The notes beneath the pieces were generated by a model that saw nothing but the letters and a program-made list of their open reading frames with translations, was not told the DNA's origin and did no database searches. 64,000 bases of DNA. Source: Leptospira licerasiae serovar Varillal str. VAR 010 (lineage in GTDB: Bacteria; Spirochaetota; Leptospiria; Leptospirales; Leptospiraceae). Position 1 is the stretch's first letter. The number at the start of each line of letters is the position of its first letter. Positions 51,605 through 61,227 of the stretch are shown here, piece by piece. Both the position numbers and the translations under genes were made by a program. The stretch spans positions 181,193 to 245,192 of the forward strand of contig NZ_AHOO02000012.1 in assembly GCF_000244755.1 (NCBI RefSeq), written 5' to 3'.

Positions 51605-53893
51605 ATGTTTAACAGAAGGAAAATGAAAATTTTTTGTTCTGTTTCGGTGGTCTTTGCTATATTAGCAAGTTGTTCCCCCGAAACGGACCAAGCGTATTTA
51701 CCTTTCTCACTTCCAAAATCGGCTAAGTCCGCATACCGCTCCGTGATGTCTTTGGCAGTACCGACCACTCCTCCGGTCGTGCCGCTAAGTACGAACGGTA
51801 GATATATCGTGGATTCGAACAATAACCGTTTCAAATTGAAAGCGGTGAACTGGTATGGAGCGAGTGATACTCGTCAGGTAGTGGGAGGCTTGGATAAACA
51901 ACCTATCTCTCATATTATTTCTTTAATACAAGAATGGGGCTTTAATTCAGTTAGATTACCTTTTTCTAATTTAATGCTGCATGATGCGAATATCGTTCCG
52001 AACGAATATGTAGCGGCTAATCCCCAATTTTTCGGCAAGACACCTTTAGAGATCTATGACCAAACCGTTGCAGCTTTGACCGCTGCGGGGATCGTAGTTG
52101 TCTTAAACAACCACACTACTTTTTCAGAATGGTGTTGTGGGTTCGACTATAACGGCCAATGGTATCATACAGGATCTTCCTTCGCTTATAACCAAACTCC
52201 AGAAATGTGGAAAGCGGATTGGGTTTTCTTAGTAAATCGTTATAAGGATAACAAGTTAGTTGCCGCTGCGGATCTTAGGAACGAAGTTCGCACCCAACGT
52301 TTTAACGACACTCATCTACCGAATAGCCCTAACTGGGGTTGGAATAATATAGACGATTGGCGTAAGGCTGCCGGCGAGGCGGGAAATGATATCTTACGCG
52401 CAAACCCGGACATGGTCATTGTTGTAGAAGGTATCAACTGGTGGGGAGCAATCCCGATCTTAGGTTCAGGAGAACGCCCTCACCTAAAACCTGTTAGAGA
52501 TCTTCAAGTACATATTCGTAATGTAAACAAGCTGGTTTATGCCGCTCATAATTACGGATTTATCGGACCTAAACATAACGGAGACGATGCAACATCGGGG
52601 GGAAATATCAAATACAAGGATATGGATCTAACTACTTTCCGGAACACTATCACCGACGAATGGGGATATGTTACCGATCCGGATGCGGTTACGACTGCTC
52701 CTGTTTGGGTGAGTGAATTCGGAGCTTCTCCTGGAGAAACCAATCCTGCAGATAGAGAGTGGCTCAAAAGACTTGTGGATTATTTAATCGAGAAGGATCT
52801 TGATTTCGCATTCTGGCCTCTGAATGGAGAAGACGAATGGGGATTAGTTACTTCCGATTGGTCTCAAACCAAAAGAGGGAACTGGCGTGATGAACATATG
52901 GACCGCCTTCTCGCCTTCAATGGTAAGACTGGATCTGTTGCGTATGTGGACCATTTGACCAAGATCGGCTTTAACGGTGTAGATGATAACGTAAGTACGA
53001 TCGATAACGACTGGTTATCAGGTGCAAACAAAGGAACCTGTCCGGACGGAGAACGTCTATTAGGGTTAAGCCGCGACCAAAGAGCACTTTGTAGTGATAC
53101 TAAATACGGAAAACTTTGGCATACTGACCGTGCGATTAATGTACAGGCAGTGTATGAGACTACTACTCGTTACCATGGCACGGGAGATTGGGCAGGCGGA
53201 TTTACAAAATACGAATGTCCTAACGACTACTATGTTGCAGGTGCGACCAAACATTCTTGGGGAACAAGTGGTATACTTTGTGCTCACAGTAAGGTTCCTC
53301 TTGCTAACTCTTGCCGAACTATCTGGTTCGATAGAGGAGATAGCCGTTCTTCTCAGCGTGGAGGAGACTGGGCGCCTGGTTCTTATAAAGGACAATGTGC
53401 CGACAGTGAATACGTAGCTGGGGTTGCCCAAAGAGACGGAGGAGGAGCTGCACTTCTATGTTGTTCTTCTCCATTGAGTGGAGAATTACCTTTAGTATAT
53501 AAGGCAAAAAATCTATCTCACCGCACTGGATTTGCAGAAGGTGATGCTTGGGTTGTAACCACCGCGGATCATTGGGCGGATCACATCATCTATGGTCCTT
53601 ATGACAGAGATCGTTGGGGAACCGGGAACAAAAGAGCTGTATTCCGCATGTTAGTGGATGTTACTAACGCGAATAACGATAAGGTTGTCACCATAGACGT
53701 TTACGATGGCCAAGATGTATTAGCAAGAAGGGACGTTTACAGACATGAGTTTTCCGGCCCGGGCCAATACACCAACTTCTCATTAGATTTTAATATAGCA
53801 CCAGATAAAGCGGATCGCCCTATGGAAGTTCGCGCATGGTGGTATGATAATTCTTATGTGAAGACGGAGAACGTTACCATTCAAAATAGATAA
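51605..53893 (+). CDS. GH5-family glycoside hydrolase lipoprotein with Cys-rich repeats
   Basis: 763 residues from the ATG at 51605; the longer in-frame opening lacks a signal peptide. The lipobox is LASC. A GH5 TIM barrel (about 60-440) has the acid/base Glu in DLRNE (about 224), VVEGINWWG, and the nucleophile Glu in WVSEFGASPGE (about 371). Three Cys-rich repeats follow (about 470-620), each with a C-x-Y-VAG-x-LC-type pattern (YECPNDYYVAGATK, QCADSEYVAGVAQ). A C-terminal beta domain (about 630-763) resembles a carbohydrate-binding module. It probably degrades beta-glucan or mannan at the cell surface. A strong terminator follows. Confidence 0.88.
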   Translation: MFNRRKMKIFCSVSVVFAILASCSPETDQAYLPFSLPKSAKSAYRSVMSLAVPTTPPVVPLSTNGRYIVDSNNNRFKLKAVNWYGASDTRQVVGGLDKQPISHIISLIQEWGFNSVRLPFSNLMLHDANIVPNEYVAANPQFFGKTPLEIYDQTVAALTAAGIVVVLNNHTTFSEWCCGFDYNGQWYHTGSSFAYNQTPEMWKADWVFLVNRYKDNKLVAAADLRNEVRTQRFNDTHLPNSPNWGWNNIDDWRKAAGEAGNDILRANPDMVIVVEGINWWGAIPILGSGERPHLKPVRDLQVHIRNVNKLVYAAHNYGFIGPKHNGDDATSGGNIKYKDMDLTTFRNTITDEWGYVTDPDAVTTAPVWVSEFGASPGETNPADREWLKRLVDYLIEKDLDFAFWPLNGEDEWGLVTSDWSQTKRGNWRDEHMDRLLAFNGKTGSVAYVDHLTKIGFNGVDDNVSTIDNDWLSGANKGTCPDGERLLGLSRDQRALCSDTKYGKLWHTDRAINVQAVYETTTRYHGTGDWAGGFTKYECPNDYYVAGATKHSWGTSGILCAHSKVPLANSCRTIWFDRGDSRSSQRGGDWAPGSYKGQCADSEYVAGVAQRDGGGAALLCCSSPLSGELPLVYKAKNLSHRTGFAEGDAWVVTTADHWADHIIYGPYDRDRWGTGNKRAVFRMLVDVTNANNDKVVTIDVYDGQDVLARRDVYRHEFSGPGQYTNFSLDFNIAPDKADRPMEVRAWWYDNSYVKTENVTIQNR

Positions 53894-53903
53894 TGAACTT
53901 CGG

Positions 53904-53942
53904 ATCTCCTTCGCCTGTCGTTTCCACGGGCGGAGGGATTTT
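53904..53942 (+). terminator. terminator after the GH5 gene
   Basis: A long imperfect stem, ATCTCCTTCGCCTGT pairing with ACGGGCGGAGGGAT (one bulge, several G-T pairs), closes a seven-base loop and is followed by TTTT. Confidence 0.65.
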
Positions 53943-53992
53943 ACGAATGAATTAGTACTTTTCTAAGAATCCAGGGATCTCAACCTAAGAGA

Positions 53993-56518
53993 ATGGAATC
54001 CCGGAAAATCCCTCCCAATTACTGGACATATACCTCAGATAAAATGTTCTCCGAAGTCGGTTCCGGACCGAACGGCCTAGGCGAATCCGAAGCTAGGGAA
54101 AGATTGAGAATATATGGGAAAAATAGTTTCGGTTCCGCTCAAAAGGTCGCCGGGATCGTTCTGTTTCTAAGACAATTTGCGAATCCGATTACGATCATTC
54201 TACTTTTTGCTTCCGGTTTGTCCTGGTTTTTAAGCGATCCAACTGACGGGATCATCATACAGTGTATCGTTTTTCTGAGTAGTATCTTGGGTTACTGGCA
54301 GGAAAAAAGCGCAAGCGACTCACTCCATTCCTTATTGTCGATGGTTCGATTAAATGCCTCTACGATTCGAGATAATTCTGAATCTGAATTGGATTCTCAA
54401 TCCTTAGTGCCGGGAGATCTGATCCGATTACGAGTCGGGGACATCGTACCCGCAGATGCATATCTGATAGATTCGGACCGTTTGTTTTTGGATGAAGCTG
54501 CGTTCACTGGAGAAACTTTTCCGGTTGAAAAAATTCCCGGATCATTACCGGAAGAAACCTCACTTTCTAAACGATCGAACTTATTGTACATGGGTTCCCA
54601 TGTAGTCAGTGGTTCCGGCTCTGCCTTGATCTACGCTACTGGAAAACGTACCCAATTCGGGGAGATCTACAAACGATTAAACGAAAGAAAACCGGAAACC
54701 GATTTTGAAAAAGGGATTCGCAAATTTGGTAACCTTCTTCTGGAGATTACTCTAGGCTTAGTATTGGTGATCCTTGGTATCAACGTATTGCTGGAAAAAC
54801 CGATCTTAGACTCCTTTTTATTTGCGTTAGCGATCGCTGTAGGACTTACGCCTCAACTACTTCCCGCAATCATCAATGTAAATTTGGCCCAAGGCGCCAA
54901 ACAAATGAGCCAAAAAAAAGTAATCGTAAAACGTCTGAACTCCATCGAAAATTTCGGTAGTATGGATGTACTCTGTTCCGATAAAACGGGAACATTAACA
55001 GAGGGAGTCGTACGAGTACATACAAGCGTTGATCCGAATGGAAATCCAAACCAAGATGTACTAAAATTCGCATCGATCAACGCAAACCTAGAAAGCGGTT
55101 TCCAAAACCCGATGGACCTTGCTATCAGCAGAGAATGTCCTATCTCGGCCGATAACATCCCTAAATCCGGGGAACTCTCTTACGATTTTCATAGAAAGAG
55201 GATCACTGTAATCGCCGAGATAGATGGAAAACGCACCGCTATCTGTAAAGGTGCAAGCGTGCCTCTTTTGGAGATCTGTGATCGATATATAGATAACCAA
55301 GGAAAGATCCTTCCCATATCTAAAGAATTGGAATCCATTCAAACAATACATGAAACGTTTAGTCGGAACGGGTATCGTACGATTGGGATCGCAGTTAAAG
55401 AAATCCATGAAAACGATCCGATCGACTATGAGATCGAATCCTCCATGGTGTTCATGGGATTCGTTGCCTTTTCCGATTCTGCAAAAGCGGGGATCCAAGA
55501 TACGATCCGAAACTTAGGGGATTTGGGCATTCGACTCAAAATGATCACAGGCGATAACAGATGGATCGCAGAACAAGTCGCCAAGTCTGTGGGAATTTCC
55601 AACGTGTCGGTACTTACTGGAGATGAATTACAAAGTATCGGAGAAGAAGCATTAAGGGTACGAGTGGAAAAAACGGATGTTTTCGCGGAAATAGAACCGA
55701 ACCAAAAACAAAGGATCATATTAGCCCTAAAAAAAGCGGGTCACGTCGTGGGATATATCGGAGATGGGATCAACGACGCATCCGCATTACACTCCGCCGA
55801 CGTAGGAATATCGGTGGATTCTGCGGTAGATGTTGCAAAAGAAGCAGCGGATATCGTATTGTTGGAAAAAAATTTAGCAGTATTATTAGATGGAGTCAAA
55901 GAAGGGCGCGTAACGTTTGCGAATACACTCAAATACGTGTTTATGGCGACAAGTGCGAATTTCGGGAATATGTTCAGCGTGGCAGGGGCCTCCGCTTTCC
56001 TAAGCTATCTTCCGCTCTTGCCCAAGCAGATCTTATTGACCAATCTATTGACGGATCTGCCGGAAATGACAATCGCATCGGACGAAGTGGATCAAAACTG
56101 GATCGTTCGCCCACGTAAATGGGACATCAAATTTATCGGCAGATTTATGCTAGTGTTCGGCTTCTTAAGCTCTCTTTTCGATTATGCAACATTCGGCTTG
56201 TTACTATTCGGATTAGGCGCGAACGAAACACAATTCCAAACAGGATGGTTTACCGAATCCGTCGTGTCCGCAAGCCTAATCGTATTAGTGATCCGTACTA
56301 AAAACGTATTTTATCGTAGCCGACCTGGAAAATTATTATTGGGAGCCACAGCGCTCTGCCTAGGCTTCGTAATTGCTATCCCCTATCTTCCCTTGGCAAA
56401 AACATTCGGCTTCGGTCGTCTGCCATTAATATTCTACGGTTATTTACTTGGAATAATCGTACTCTATGTAGGGTCGGCAGAATTCGCAAAATTTCTTTTT
56501 TATAAAAAAGAAAACTGA
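53993..56518 (+). CDS. mgtA: MgtA-type magnesium-translocating P-type ATPase
   Basis: 841 residues, P-type IIIB size. The actuator TGE (AFTGETFPV, about 170), the phosphorylation site CSDKTGTLTEG (about 329-339), MITGDN and the hinge GDGINDAS are intact. The C-terminal membrane region KQILLTNLLTDLPEMTIASD is typical of MgtA/MgtB. It imports Mg2+ down its gradient at ATP cost when magnesium is low. It stands alone, 100 bp after the GH5 gene and separated by a terminator. No mgtL-like leader ORF or obvious PhoP box was recognised in the short upstream region. Confidence 0.93.
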   Translation: MESRKIPPNYWTYTSDKMFSEVGSGPNGLGESEARERLRIYGKNSFGSAQKVAGIVLFLRQFANPITIILLFASGLSWFLSDPTDGIIIQCIVFLSSILGYWQEKSASDSLHSLLSMVRLNASTIRDNSESELDSQSLVPGDLIRLRVGDIVPADAYLIDSDRLFLDEAAFTGETFPVEKIPGSLPEETSLSKRSNLLYMGSHVVSGSGSALIYATGKRTQFGEIYKRLNERKPETDFEKGIRKFGNLLLEITLGLVLVILGINVLLEKPILDSFLFALAIAVGLTPQLLPAIINVNLAQGAKQMSQKKVIVKRLNSIENFGSMDVLCSDKTGTLTEGVVRVHTSVDPNGNPNQDVLKFASINANLESGFQNPMDLAISRECPISADNIPKSGELSYDFHRKRITVIAEIDGKRTAICKGASVPLLEICDRYIDNQGKILPISKELESIQTIHETFSRNGYRTIGIAVKEIHENDPIDYEIESSMVFMGFVAFSDSAKAGIQDTIRNLGDLGIRLKMITGDNRWIAEQVAKSVGISNVSVLTGDELQSIGEEALRVRVEKTDVFAEIEPNQKQRIILALKKAGHVVGYIGDGINDASALHSADVGISVDSAVDVAKEAADIVLLEKNLAVLLDGVKEGRVTFANTLKYVFMATSANFGNMFSVAGASAFLSYLPLLPKQILLTNLLTDLPEMTIASDEVDQNWIVRPRKWDIKFIGRFMLVFGFLSSLFDYATFGLLLFGLGANETQFQTGWFTESVVSASLIVLVIRTKNVFYRSRPGKLLLGATALCLGFVIAIPYLPLAKTFGFGRLPLIFYGYLLGIIVLYVGSAEFAKFLFYKKEN

Positions 56519-56538
56519 AACAAAGATAAAAAGTCTAG

Positions 56539-57384
56539 TTACAGGTCCACGATCACTCTCAAAAAAGTAGCCGGGATTGAAATTCCGACATTGCCGCTTT
56601 GATTCTGTTCAATCGCTAACTCTATGAGTTGTTTGCGTAACTCATGGAGTTTTCCGTTCTTCTCCGCCGCTTCAAAAGCGCCCATTGTCGGACCGTAAAA
56701 TTTTCCGAGCAATTCTATCAAATCCTCCGGGCTTTTATCCGGTGAAATAAAGTTATATGTGTCTTTGAGTAAGGAAATTCTCTCCTCTTTCACTCCGGCT
56801 TTAGAAAAATAATCCGTAACATAAGATTTCATTCCCCAAGTCATCGGACTAACAAAACCTTCGGGAGGCGGAGGTGAAAAAGATGCGCTTATCTTTAATA
56901 GTTGTGAAACGAACGAAGTGGGATCGTTTGGGATCCAGTTACCCATTACAATACGACCTCCAGGCTTCGTAACCCGAACCATTTCACTTGCGACATCAAA
57001 CGGTTTAGGAGCGAACATTGCACCGAATATGGAAATAGTCAGATCGAAAGAACGATCCGGGATATCTTGCAAATTACATGCATCTCCTTCCTGGAATCGC
57101 AAATTGGAAAGACCTTCTTCCTTTGCTCGTTTGTTACCCGCTTCTACCAGATTTTTTGCAATGTCAATTCCGATAACTTCAGATCCTGTTCTTGCAAGCG
57201 GGATCGCGGTAGTTCCGTCCCCGGATCCTAGATCCAAAATCCTAAGCGGAGATATTATCCCAAGATGAGTTACAAGTTCTTCTCCTGACCTGCGCATCAA
57301 AGATGCGATCTCCGTAAAATCACCCTTTTGCCATAACGTTTTGTTCGGGTTTTCGGTTTTCGAATCCAAAGCTAGCTTTATCAT
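56539..57384 (-). CDS. class I SAM-dependent methyltransferase
   Basis: 281 residues with the SAM-binding motif I ILDLGSGDGTT (about 49-59), the acidic end of strand 2 EVIGIDIAKNLVEAG, DACNLQDI and motif post-II LTISIFGAMFAPKPFDVASEMVRVTKPGG of the UbiE/Methyltransf_11 type. Substrate is unknown. It is divergent from an AraC regulator with one TTGTATAATTCTGCAA site between them, so it may be a target. Confidence 0.87.
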   Translation of the reverse strand: MIKLALDSKTENPNKTLWQKGDFTEIASLMRRSGEELVTHLGIISPLRILDLGSGDGTTAIPLARTGSEVIGIDIAKNLVEAGNKRAKEEGLSNLRFQEGDACNLQDIPDRSFDLTISIFGAMFAPKPFDVASEMVRVTKPGGRIVMGNWIPNDPTSFVSQLLKISASFSPPPPEGFVSPMTWGMKSYVTDYFSKAGVKEERISLLKDTYNFISPDKSPEDLIELLGKFYGPTMGAFEAAEKNGKLHELRKQLIELAIEQNQSGNVGISIPATFLRVIVDL

Positions 57385-57497
57385 ATAAGTGTAGATCCTA
57401 TTATAGAGTAGTATATTCTTTCCAACCTTCTACCCGATATAAGGGGCAGAATAAATTCTCAGTGACAGGATGATTATATTTGCGGATGATGAAAGCT

Positions 57498-57515
57498 CCT
57501 TGTATAATTCTGCAA
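57498..57515. promoter_or_regulatory. 18-bp site CCTTGTATAATTCTGCAA upstream of the AraC gene
   Basis: The reverse complement of this 18-mer is found unchanged at 59670-59687, and a 16-base copy with one mismatch is at 59611-59626. Here it lies 31 bp upstream of the preferred AraC start at 57546. The site is partly palindromic (six of eight pairs). Confidence 0.6.
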
Positions 57516-57545
57516 CCTTGGGTAAAAACTTTACAGGCTATCGTT

Positions 57546-58364
57546 ATGGAAATTAATTCTCGACCGCTCGATCGACAGGAAAGGATCTGTATTTGGGGGA
57601 GCCGTTGTTTATTTGCTGGGTATCTTCCGGATCTAACGTTACGCCGAAGAGCGGCAGCCACAGTCTGTATCGGCTTGGATGGTGAATTCCAAGTTTCTTT
57701 GAACGATACCGATTGGATCGGTTTTCGTTCCGCACTCATCCCTCCGATGGCGGATCATTCCATCCGATTTTCGGGAAAGTTTTGCGTTTTGCTTTTTATG
57801 GATTTAAGCAGCCCTAATTACGAATCTTTAAGAGCATCTAACTTAGAAAGTGAAACCGACGGCATCTTTATTTCCTTAAGAGAAGAAGAACAACTGCTCG
57901 ACAAGATCGGCCAAATATTATCCGCTGATCCTGATTCAGAAGAGTCTCTTATAGAGCTATTAAATCAGATCCCTCCTATACTGGAGAACGATTCCAGAAT
58001 AATAGATCCTCGTATCCAAAAGATAGTCGAATTAATTACTACAATGCCTCACGAAGATCATTCCGCAAAAGATCTGGCGGAATTTGCAGGTATGTCCGTT
58101 TCCAATTTAGAGCATCAGTTTAAAAAAGAGATCGGGATCCCATTTCATTCTTTTCGCACTTGGTTCAGACTTAAGCTAACCGTATATTCACTCCTACACG
58201 GAATGAATCATACTGATTCGGCCCATCGCGCAGGATTTTTCGATTCCGCTCATTTTACCCGCACCTTTCGGGCAACGTTCGGATTGCCTCCTTCCGAAAT
58301 ATTCAGAAGCACAAGACATTTAAAATCGTTTATAGAAGTACCTGCAAGTTACGCAGAAGCTTGA
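57546..58364 (+). CDS. AraC-family transcriptional regulator
   Basis: 272 residues from the ATG at 57546; earlier in-frame starts (57480-57489) would place the shared operator-like 18-mer inside the coding region. The N-terminal domain (about 1-165) is a poorly conserved sensor. The AraC DNA-binding domain has SAKDLAEFAGMSVSNLEHQF and TDSAHRAGFFDSAHFTRTF, ending GLPPSEIF. It is convergent with the adenylate cyclase gene, and the same site occurs twice upstream of that gene, which makes the cyclase its likely target. Confidence 0.85.
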   Translation: MEINSRPLDRQERICIWGSRCLFAGYLPDLTLRRRAAATVCIGLDGEFQVSLNDTDWIGFRSALIPPMADHSIRFSGKFCVLLFMDLSSPNYESLRASNLESETDGIFISLREEEQLLDKIGQILSADPDSEESLIELLNQIPPILENDSRIIDPRIQKIVELITTMPHEDHSAKDLAEFAGMSVSNLEHQFKKEIGIPFHSFRTWFRLKLTVYSLLHGMNHTDSAHRAGFFDSAHFTRTFRATFGLPPSEIFRSTRHLKSFIEVPASYAEA

Positions 58365-58407
58365 AAATTCCCGCATATTAATAATAAGCAATGTATTAGT
58401 TTCCATT

Positions 58408-59562
58408 CTATTCATAGCTAAGATAAGTTCTCATTTCCCCCTTACCTTTCACATCTATCAATCTTCTAATTTCTATTCGCGAAGTGTCTTCAAGAAGATC
58501 ATAAGTTGTTTCCGAGATCTGGATCCTACCTGGAACACCGTGAGATTCCAATCGACTGGCAGTATTCACAGCATCGCCCCAAAGATCATAAGCGAATTTT
58601 TTCTTACCGATCACACCTGCGACAACTGGACCGGAATGGATACCGATCCGCATCCTTAAAGGTCTTCCCGACGGGTCCCGCAAAGTTTTAACAAAGTTTT
58701 GTATTTCAATCGCCATTTTCATTGCGCTTTCCGCGTGATTTTCATGCCAAATCGGAATTCCGGAAACTGCCATGTATGCATCTCCGATCGTTTTTATTTT
58801 TTCCATTCCGTATTTTTCTGCGAGAAGATCCAAATGGGAAAACACATCATTCAAAAAATGCACCAAAGATTCGGGAGATACCTTTTGTGAAAGCACAGTG
58901 AAATTCTCAATATCTGCAAATAATATAGAAACCATCTGATAACCGTCAGCAATCGTAGATGGATCTCTTTTAAGTCTTTCCGCTATAGGCTCAGGAAGAA
59001 TATTCAGAAGAAGGTTCTCCGCTCTATCATGCTCTTGTTTATTTTTAGAAATAAAATAGTATAAACTAAAAAAAGTTAAAGTACCGGCGCCTACGATATT
59101 GATCACAAAAAACAATACCTGCAAATTTCGCTCCACCTTCGGTATAGGTAAATGCAGATAAAATTCCGCCAAACCGCTAAAGACCAAAACGATCAGAAAT
59201 AATCCGAACCAGATCAAACCTTGGCGAATGGGAGCGAATGATAGAGCTCCTAGTGGACAAAGGATCGCCCAAATGATGACGGCACCTGAATTTTCAAAAC
59301 CGCCCAAACTCAATTGCAAAAGTACAGGAAGAATAAGGATGAAAAAAAATTGGAGGAATCTAAATGCCAAATACTTACCGGTAACAAAAACAAAAAATAG
59401 ACTTAATAAACTTAAGATCGCATAAGCTCCCGGGATTATAGCCGATTGCGGAAATCCTAATATAAAATATAGAACGCTCCATAAAAATCCCGCCGCAGTA
59501 AATGCCATCGAAAAATTGACGAGCCCTTTCTTGTGAAGTGTATCTCTTTCTTTCGTCCTCAT
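58408..59562 (-). CDS. membrane-bound class III adenylate cyclase
   Basis: 384 residues: about six N-terminal membrane helices (residues 15-175), a short linker, then a class III cyclase domain (about 205-380). The metal aspartates are in FADIENF and GDAYM, the adenine-selecting Lys in KTIGDAY with Asp in YDLWGDAVN, and the transition-state Asn/Arg in NTASR. ATP is therefore the predicted substrate, giving cAMP. The membrane part has no recognised sensory family. The region upstream has two TTGTATAATYCTGCAA sites. Confidence 0.92.
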   Translation of the reverse strand: MRTKERDTLHKKGLVNFSMAFTAAGFLWSVLYFILGFPQSAIIPGAYAILSLLSLFFVFVTGKYLAFRFLQFFFILILPVLLQLSLGGFENSGAVIIWAILCPLGALSFAPIRQGLIWFGLFLIVLVFSGLAEFYLHLPIPKVERNLQVLFFVINIVGAGTLTFFSLYYFISKNKQEHDRAENLLLNILPEPIAERLKRDPSTIADGYQMVSILFADIENFTVLSQKVSPESLVHFLNDVFSHLDLLAEKYGMEKIKTIGDAYMAVSGIPIWHENHAESAMKMAIEIQNFVKTLRDPSGRPLRMRIGIHSGPVVAGVIGKKKFAYDLWGDAVNTASRLESHGVPGRIQISETTYDLLEDTSRIEIRRLIDVKGKGEMRTYLSYE

Positions 59563-59610
59563 GTGACAACTCCCTTTTCATCAATGGACTGATGTAATAT
59601 GTTTCTCCGT

Positions 59611-59626
59611 TTGTATAATCCTGCAA
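59611..59626. promoter_or_regulatory. TTGTATAATCCTGCAA site upstream of the adenylate cyclase
   Basis: 16 bp, one mismatch to the site at 57498, in direct orientation. It lies 49 bp upstream of the cyclase start. Confidence 0.55.
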
Positions 59627-59669
59627 AACCGTAAAAAATCCGACTTACTTTACATTTTTTTCAAAACAG

Positions 59670-59687
59670 TTGCAGAATTATACAAGG
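59670..59687. promoter_or_regulatory. TTGCAGAATTATACAAGG site, inverted copy
   Basis: Exact reverse complement of the 18-mer at 57498-57515. With the copy at 59611 it makes an inverted pair about 60 bp apart, between the cyclase and PDO genes. Confidence 0.55.
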
Positions 59688-59712
59688 AAAGAAGGTGGAA
59701 GAACCATATATT

Positions 59713-59725
59713 GATGTATATGCAC
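59713..59725. promoter_or_regulatory. GTGYATAYACAYC motif, inverted, before the PDO gene
   Basis: GATGTATATGCAC is the inverted form of the motif at 19319 and 19856; the flanking ATATAT also matches. It lies 24 bp upstream of the PDO ATG. Confidence 0.45.
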
Positions 59726-59749
59726 GTTACAAAGGGTAAAATTTAAAAA

Positions 59750-60790
59750 ATGAAAGATGTATTCTTTTACCAGTTATTCGAATCACAATCTTCGACTTAT
59801 ACTTACTTGATCGCCGATAAAGAAACCAGAGAGGCAGCGATAATAGATCCGGTTTGGGAAACAGTAGATAGAGATCTAAAACTGATCAGAGAATTAGGTC
59901 TCTATTTAATGTATATACTAGAAACTCATATTCATGCAGATCATATCACCGGAGCTTCGGAGATCCGAAAAAACACAATGGCCCAAACTGCGGCAAGCGC
60001 TTTAGCGGAAATAGATTGTGTGGATATTTTGCTCGAAGACGGGCGTATTCTTCCTCTTGGAAACAAAAACATTAAAGCAATCGCGACTCCAGGGCACACT
60101 AACGCATGCATGAGTTTTCTATTCGAAGGAATGGTGTTTACGGGAGACTCGCTCCTGATCCGAGGCACAGGAAGAACGGACTTCCAAGAAGGATCTGCTT
60201 CGAAATTGTACGATAGTATAACCCAAAAATTATTCTCTCTTCCTGATGAAACAGAAGTTTATCCAGCGCATGATTACCAAGGTTTCACTAACACCACAAT
60301 CGCATTAGAAAAGAAATTAAACCCTAGGATCGGAGGAAATCGTACTAAAGAAGATTTCCAAAAGATAATGAGAGAACTACAACTTACCGCTCCCAAAAAA
60401 ATGCATGTAGCCTTACCGGCGAATACAGGATGCGGAAATTTGGAAATCGTAAGAACGATGACACCTCAAACTATATTAGGAATTCCTACTGTTTTGAATG
60501 AGGATGTATTTAAGAAAATCGGAAAAGTGAAAATAATAGATGTACGTTCTTCCGAGGAGTTCCACGGAGAATTAGGCCATATTCGAACTTCCCAACTGGT
60601 TACATTGGGCTCTGATTTAACCAAATTTTTAGAAGCAGGAGATCGTTTCGAAGAGATCGTATTCGTATGTCGGAGTGGCAAACGTTCTCATCAAGCCACG
60701 GAAGAAAGTATTCGTTTAGGTTATAAATTCACATCCAATATGGCGGGCGGGATGGTGAATTGGAACGAGAAATACCTGCCTAAGGAGTAA
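59750..60790 (+). CDS. persulfide dioxygenase-rhodanese fusion
   Basis: 346 residues. The metallo-beta-lactamase domain (about 1-235) is ETHE1-like, with THIHADHITG (His60, His62, Asp64, His65), GHTNACMSF, FTGDSLLIRGTGRTDF and YPAHDY. A single rhodanese domain follows (about 255-346) with the active cysteine in CRSGKRS. The first half oxidises glutathione persulfide to sulfite with O2; the second moves sulfane sulfur between thiols. The gene starts a sulfur cluster and lies 5 bp before the first YeeE/YedE gene. A motif shared with the MarR/thiolase region lies upstream. Confidence 0.92.
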   Translation: MKDVFFYQLFESQSSTYTYLIADKETREAAIIDPVWETVDRDLKLIRELGLYLMYILETHIHADHITGASEIRKNTMAQTAASALAEIDCVDILLEDGRILPLGNKNIKAIATPGHTNACMSFLFEGMVFTGDSLLIRGTGRTDFQEGSASKLYDSITQKLFSLPDETEVYPAHDYQGFTNTTIALEKKLNPRIGGNRTKEDFQKIMRELQLTAPKKMHVALPANTGCGNLEIVRTMTPQTILGIPTVLNEDVFKKIGKVKIIDVRSSEEFHGELGHIRTSQLVTLGSDLTKFLEAGDRFEEIVFVCRSGKRSHQATEESIRLGYKFTSNMAGGMVNWNEKYLPKE

Positions 60791-60795
60791 TAAGA

Positions 60796-61227
60796 ATGGC
60801 AACAGAATGGATAATGGGTCTTATCGGCGGAGTAGTGATCGGCATCGCCGTTTCCTTAATGCTTTTATGGAACGGAAGAGTGACCGGAGTCAGCAGCATT
60901 GTATATGGCGTATTAATTCCTAGCAAGGGAGATCTTGCTTGGAGATGGTATTTTATAGTCGGGTTACTTATAGGAGGTCTTTCTTTGAAAGCCACCGCCC
61001 CTGAACTTTTAGCAGTGGAGATCCAGACGAAAGAATGGATTGGGGCGCTTGCAGGAGTATTCGTCGGATTCGGCGCGATGTTAGGAGGAGGTTGCACAAG
61101 CGGACATGGAGTTTGCGGAGTAAGTAGAGTTTCTCCAAGATCCATAGTAGCCACAATCGTATTTATGACGGCGGGAATGGCAGCAGTAGTATTACTTAGA
61201 AAAGTAGGGAGCTTGCATGAAATATAA
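60796..61227 (+). CDS. YeeE/YedE-family transporter, first half
   Basis: 143 residues with about four membrane helices. The conserved GGGCTSGHGVCG segment (about 96-107) holds the two cysteines thought to relay thiosulfate or sulfane sulfur in this family. It is half the length of TsuA-type proteins, so it should pair with the next gene, whose start overlaps its end by 11 bp. It probably moves thiosulfate or another sulfur compound in or out. Confidence 0.88.
   Translation: MATEWIMGLIGGVVIGIAVSLMLLWNGRVTGVSSIVYGVLIPSKGDLAWRWYFIVGLLIGGLSLKATAPELLAVEIQTKEWIGALAGVFVGFGAMLGGGCTSGHGVCGVSRVSPRSIVATIVFMTAGMAAVVLLRKVGSLHEI

Noticed and set aside
57401..57739. Minus-strand open frame opposite the AraC start
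   Set aside because: Overlaps the AraC coding region and its candidate operator; composition and translation show no protein family.
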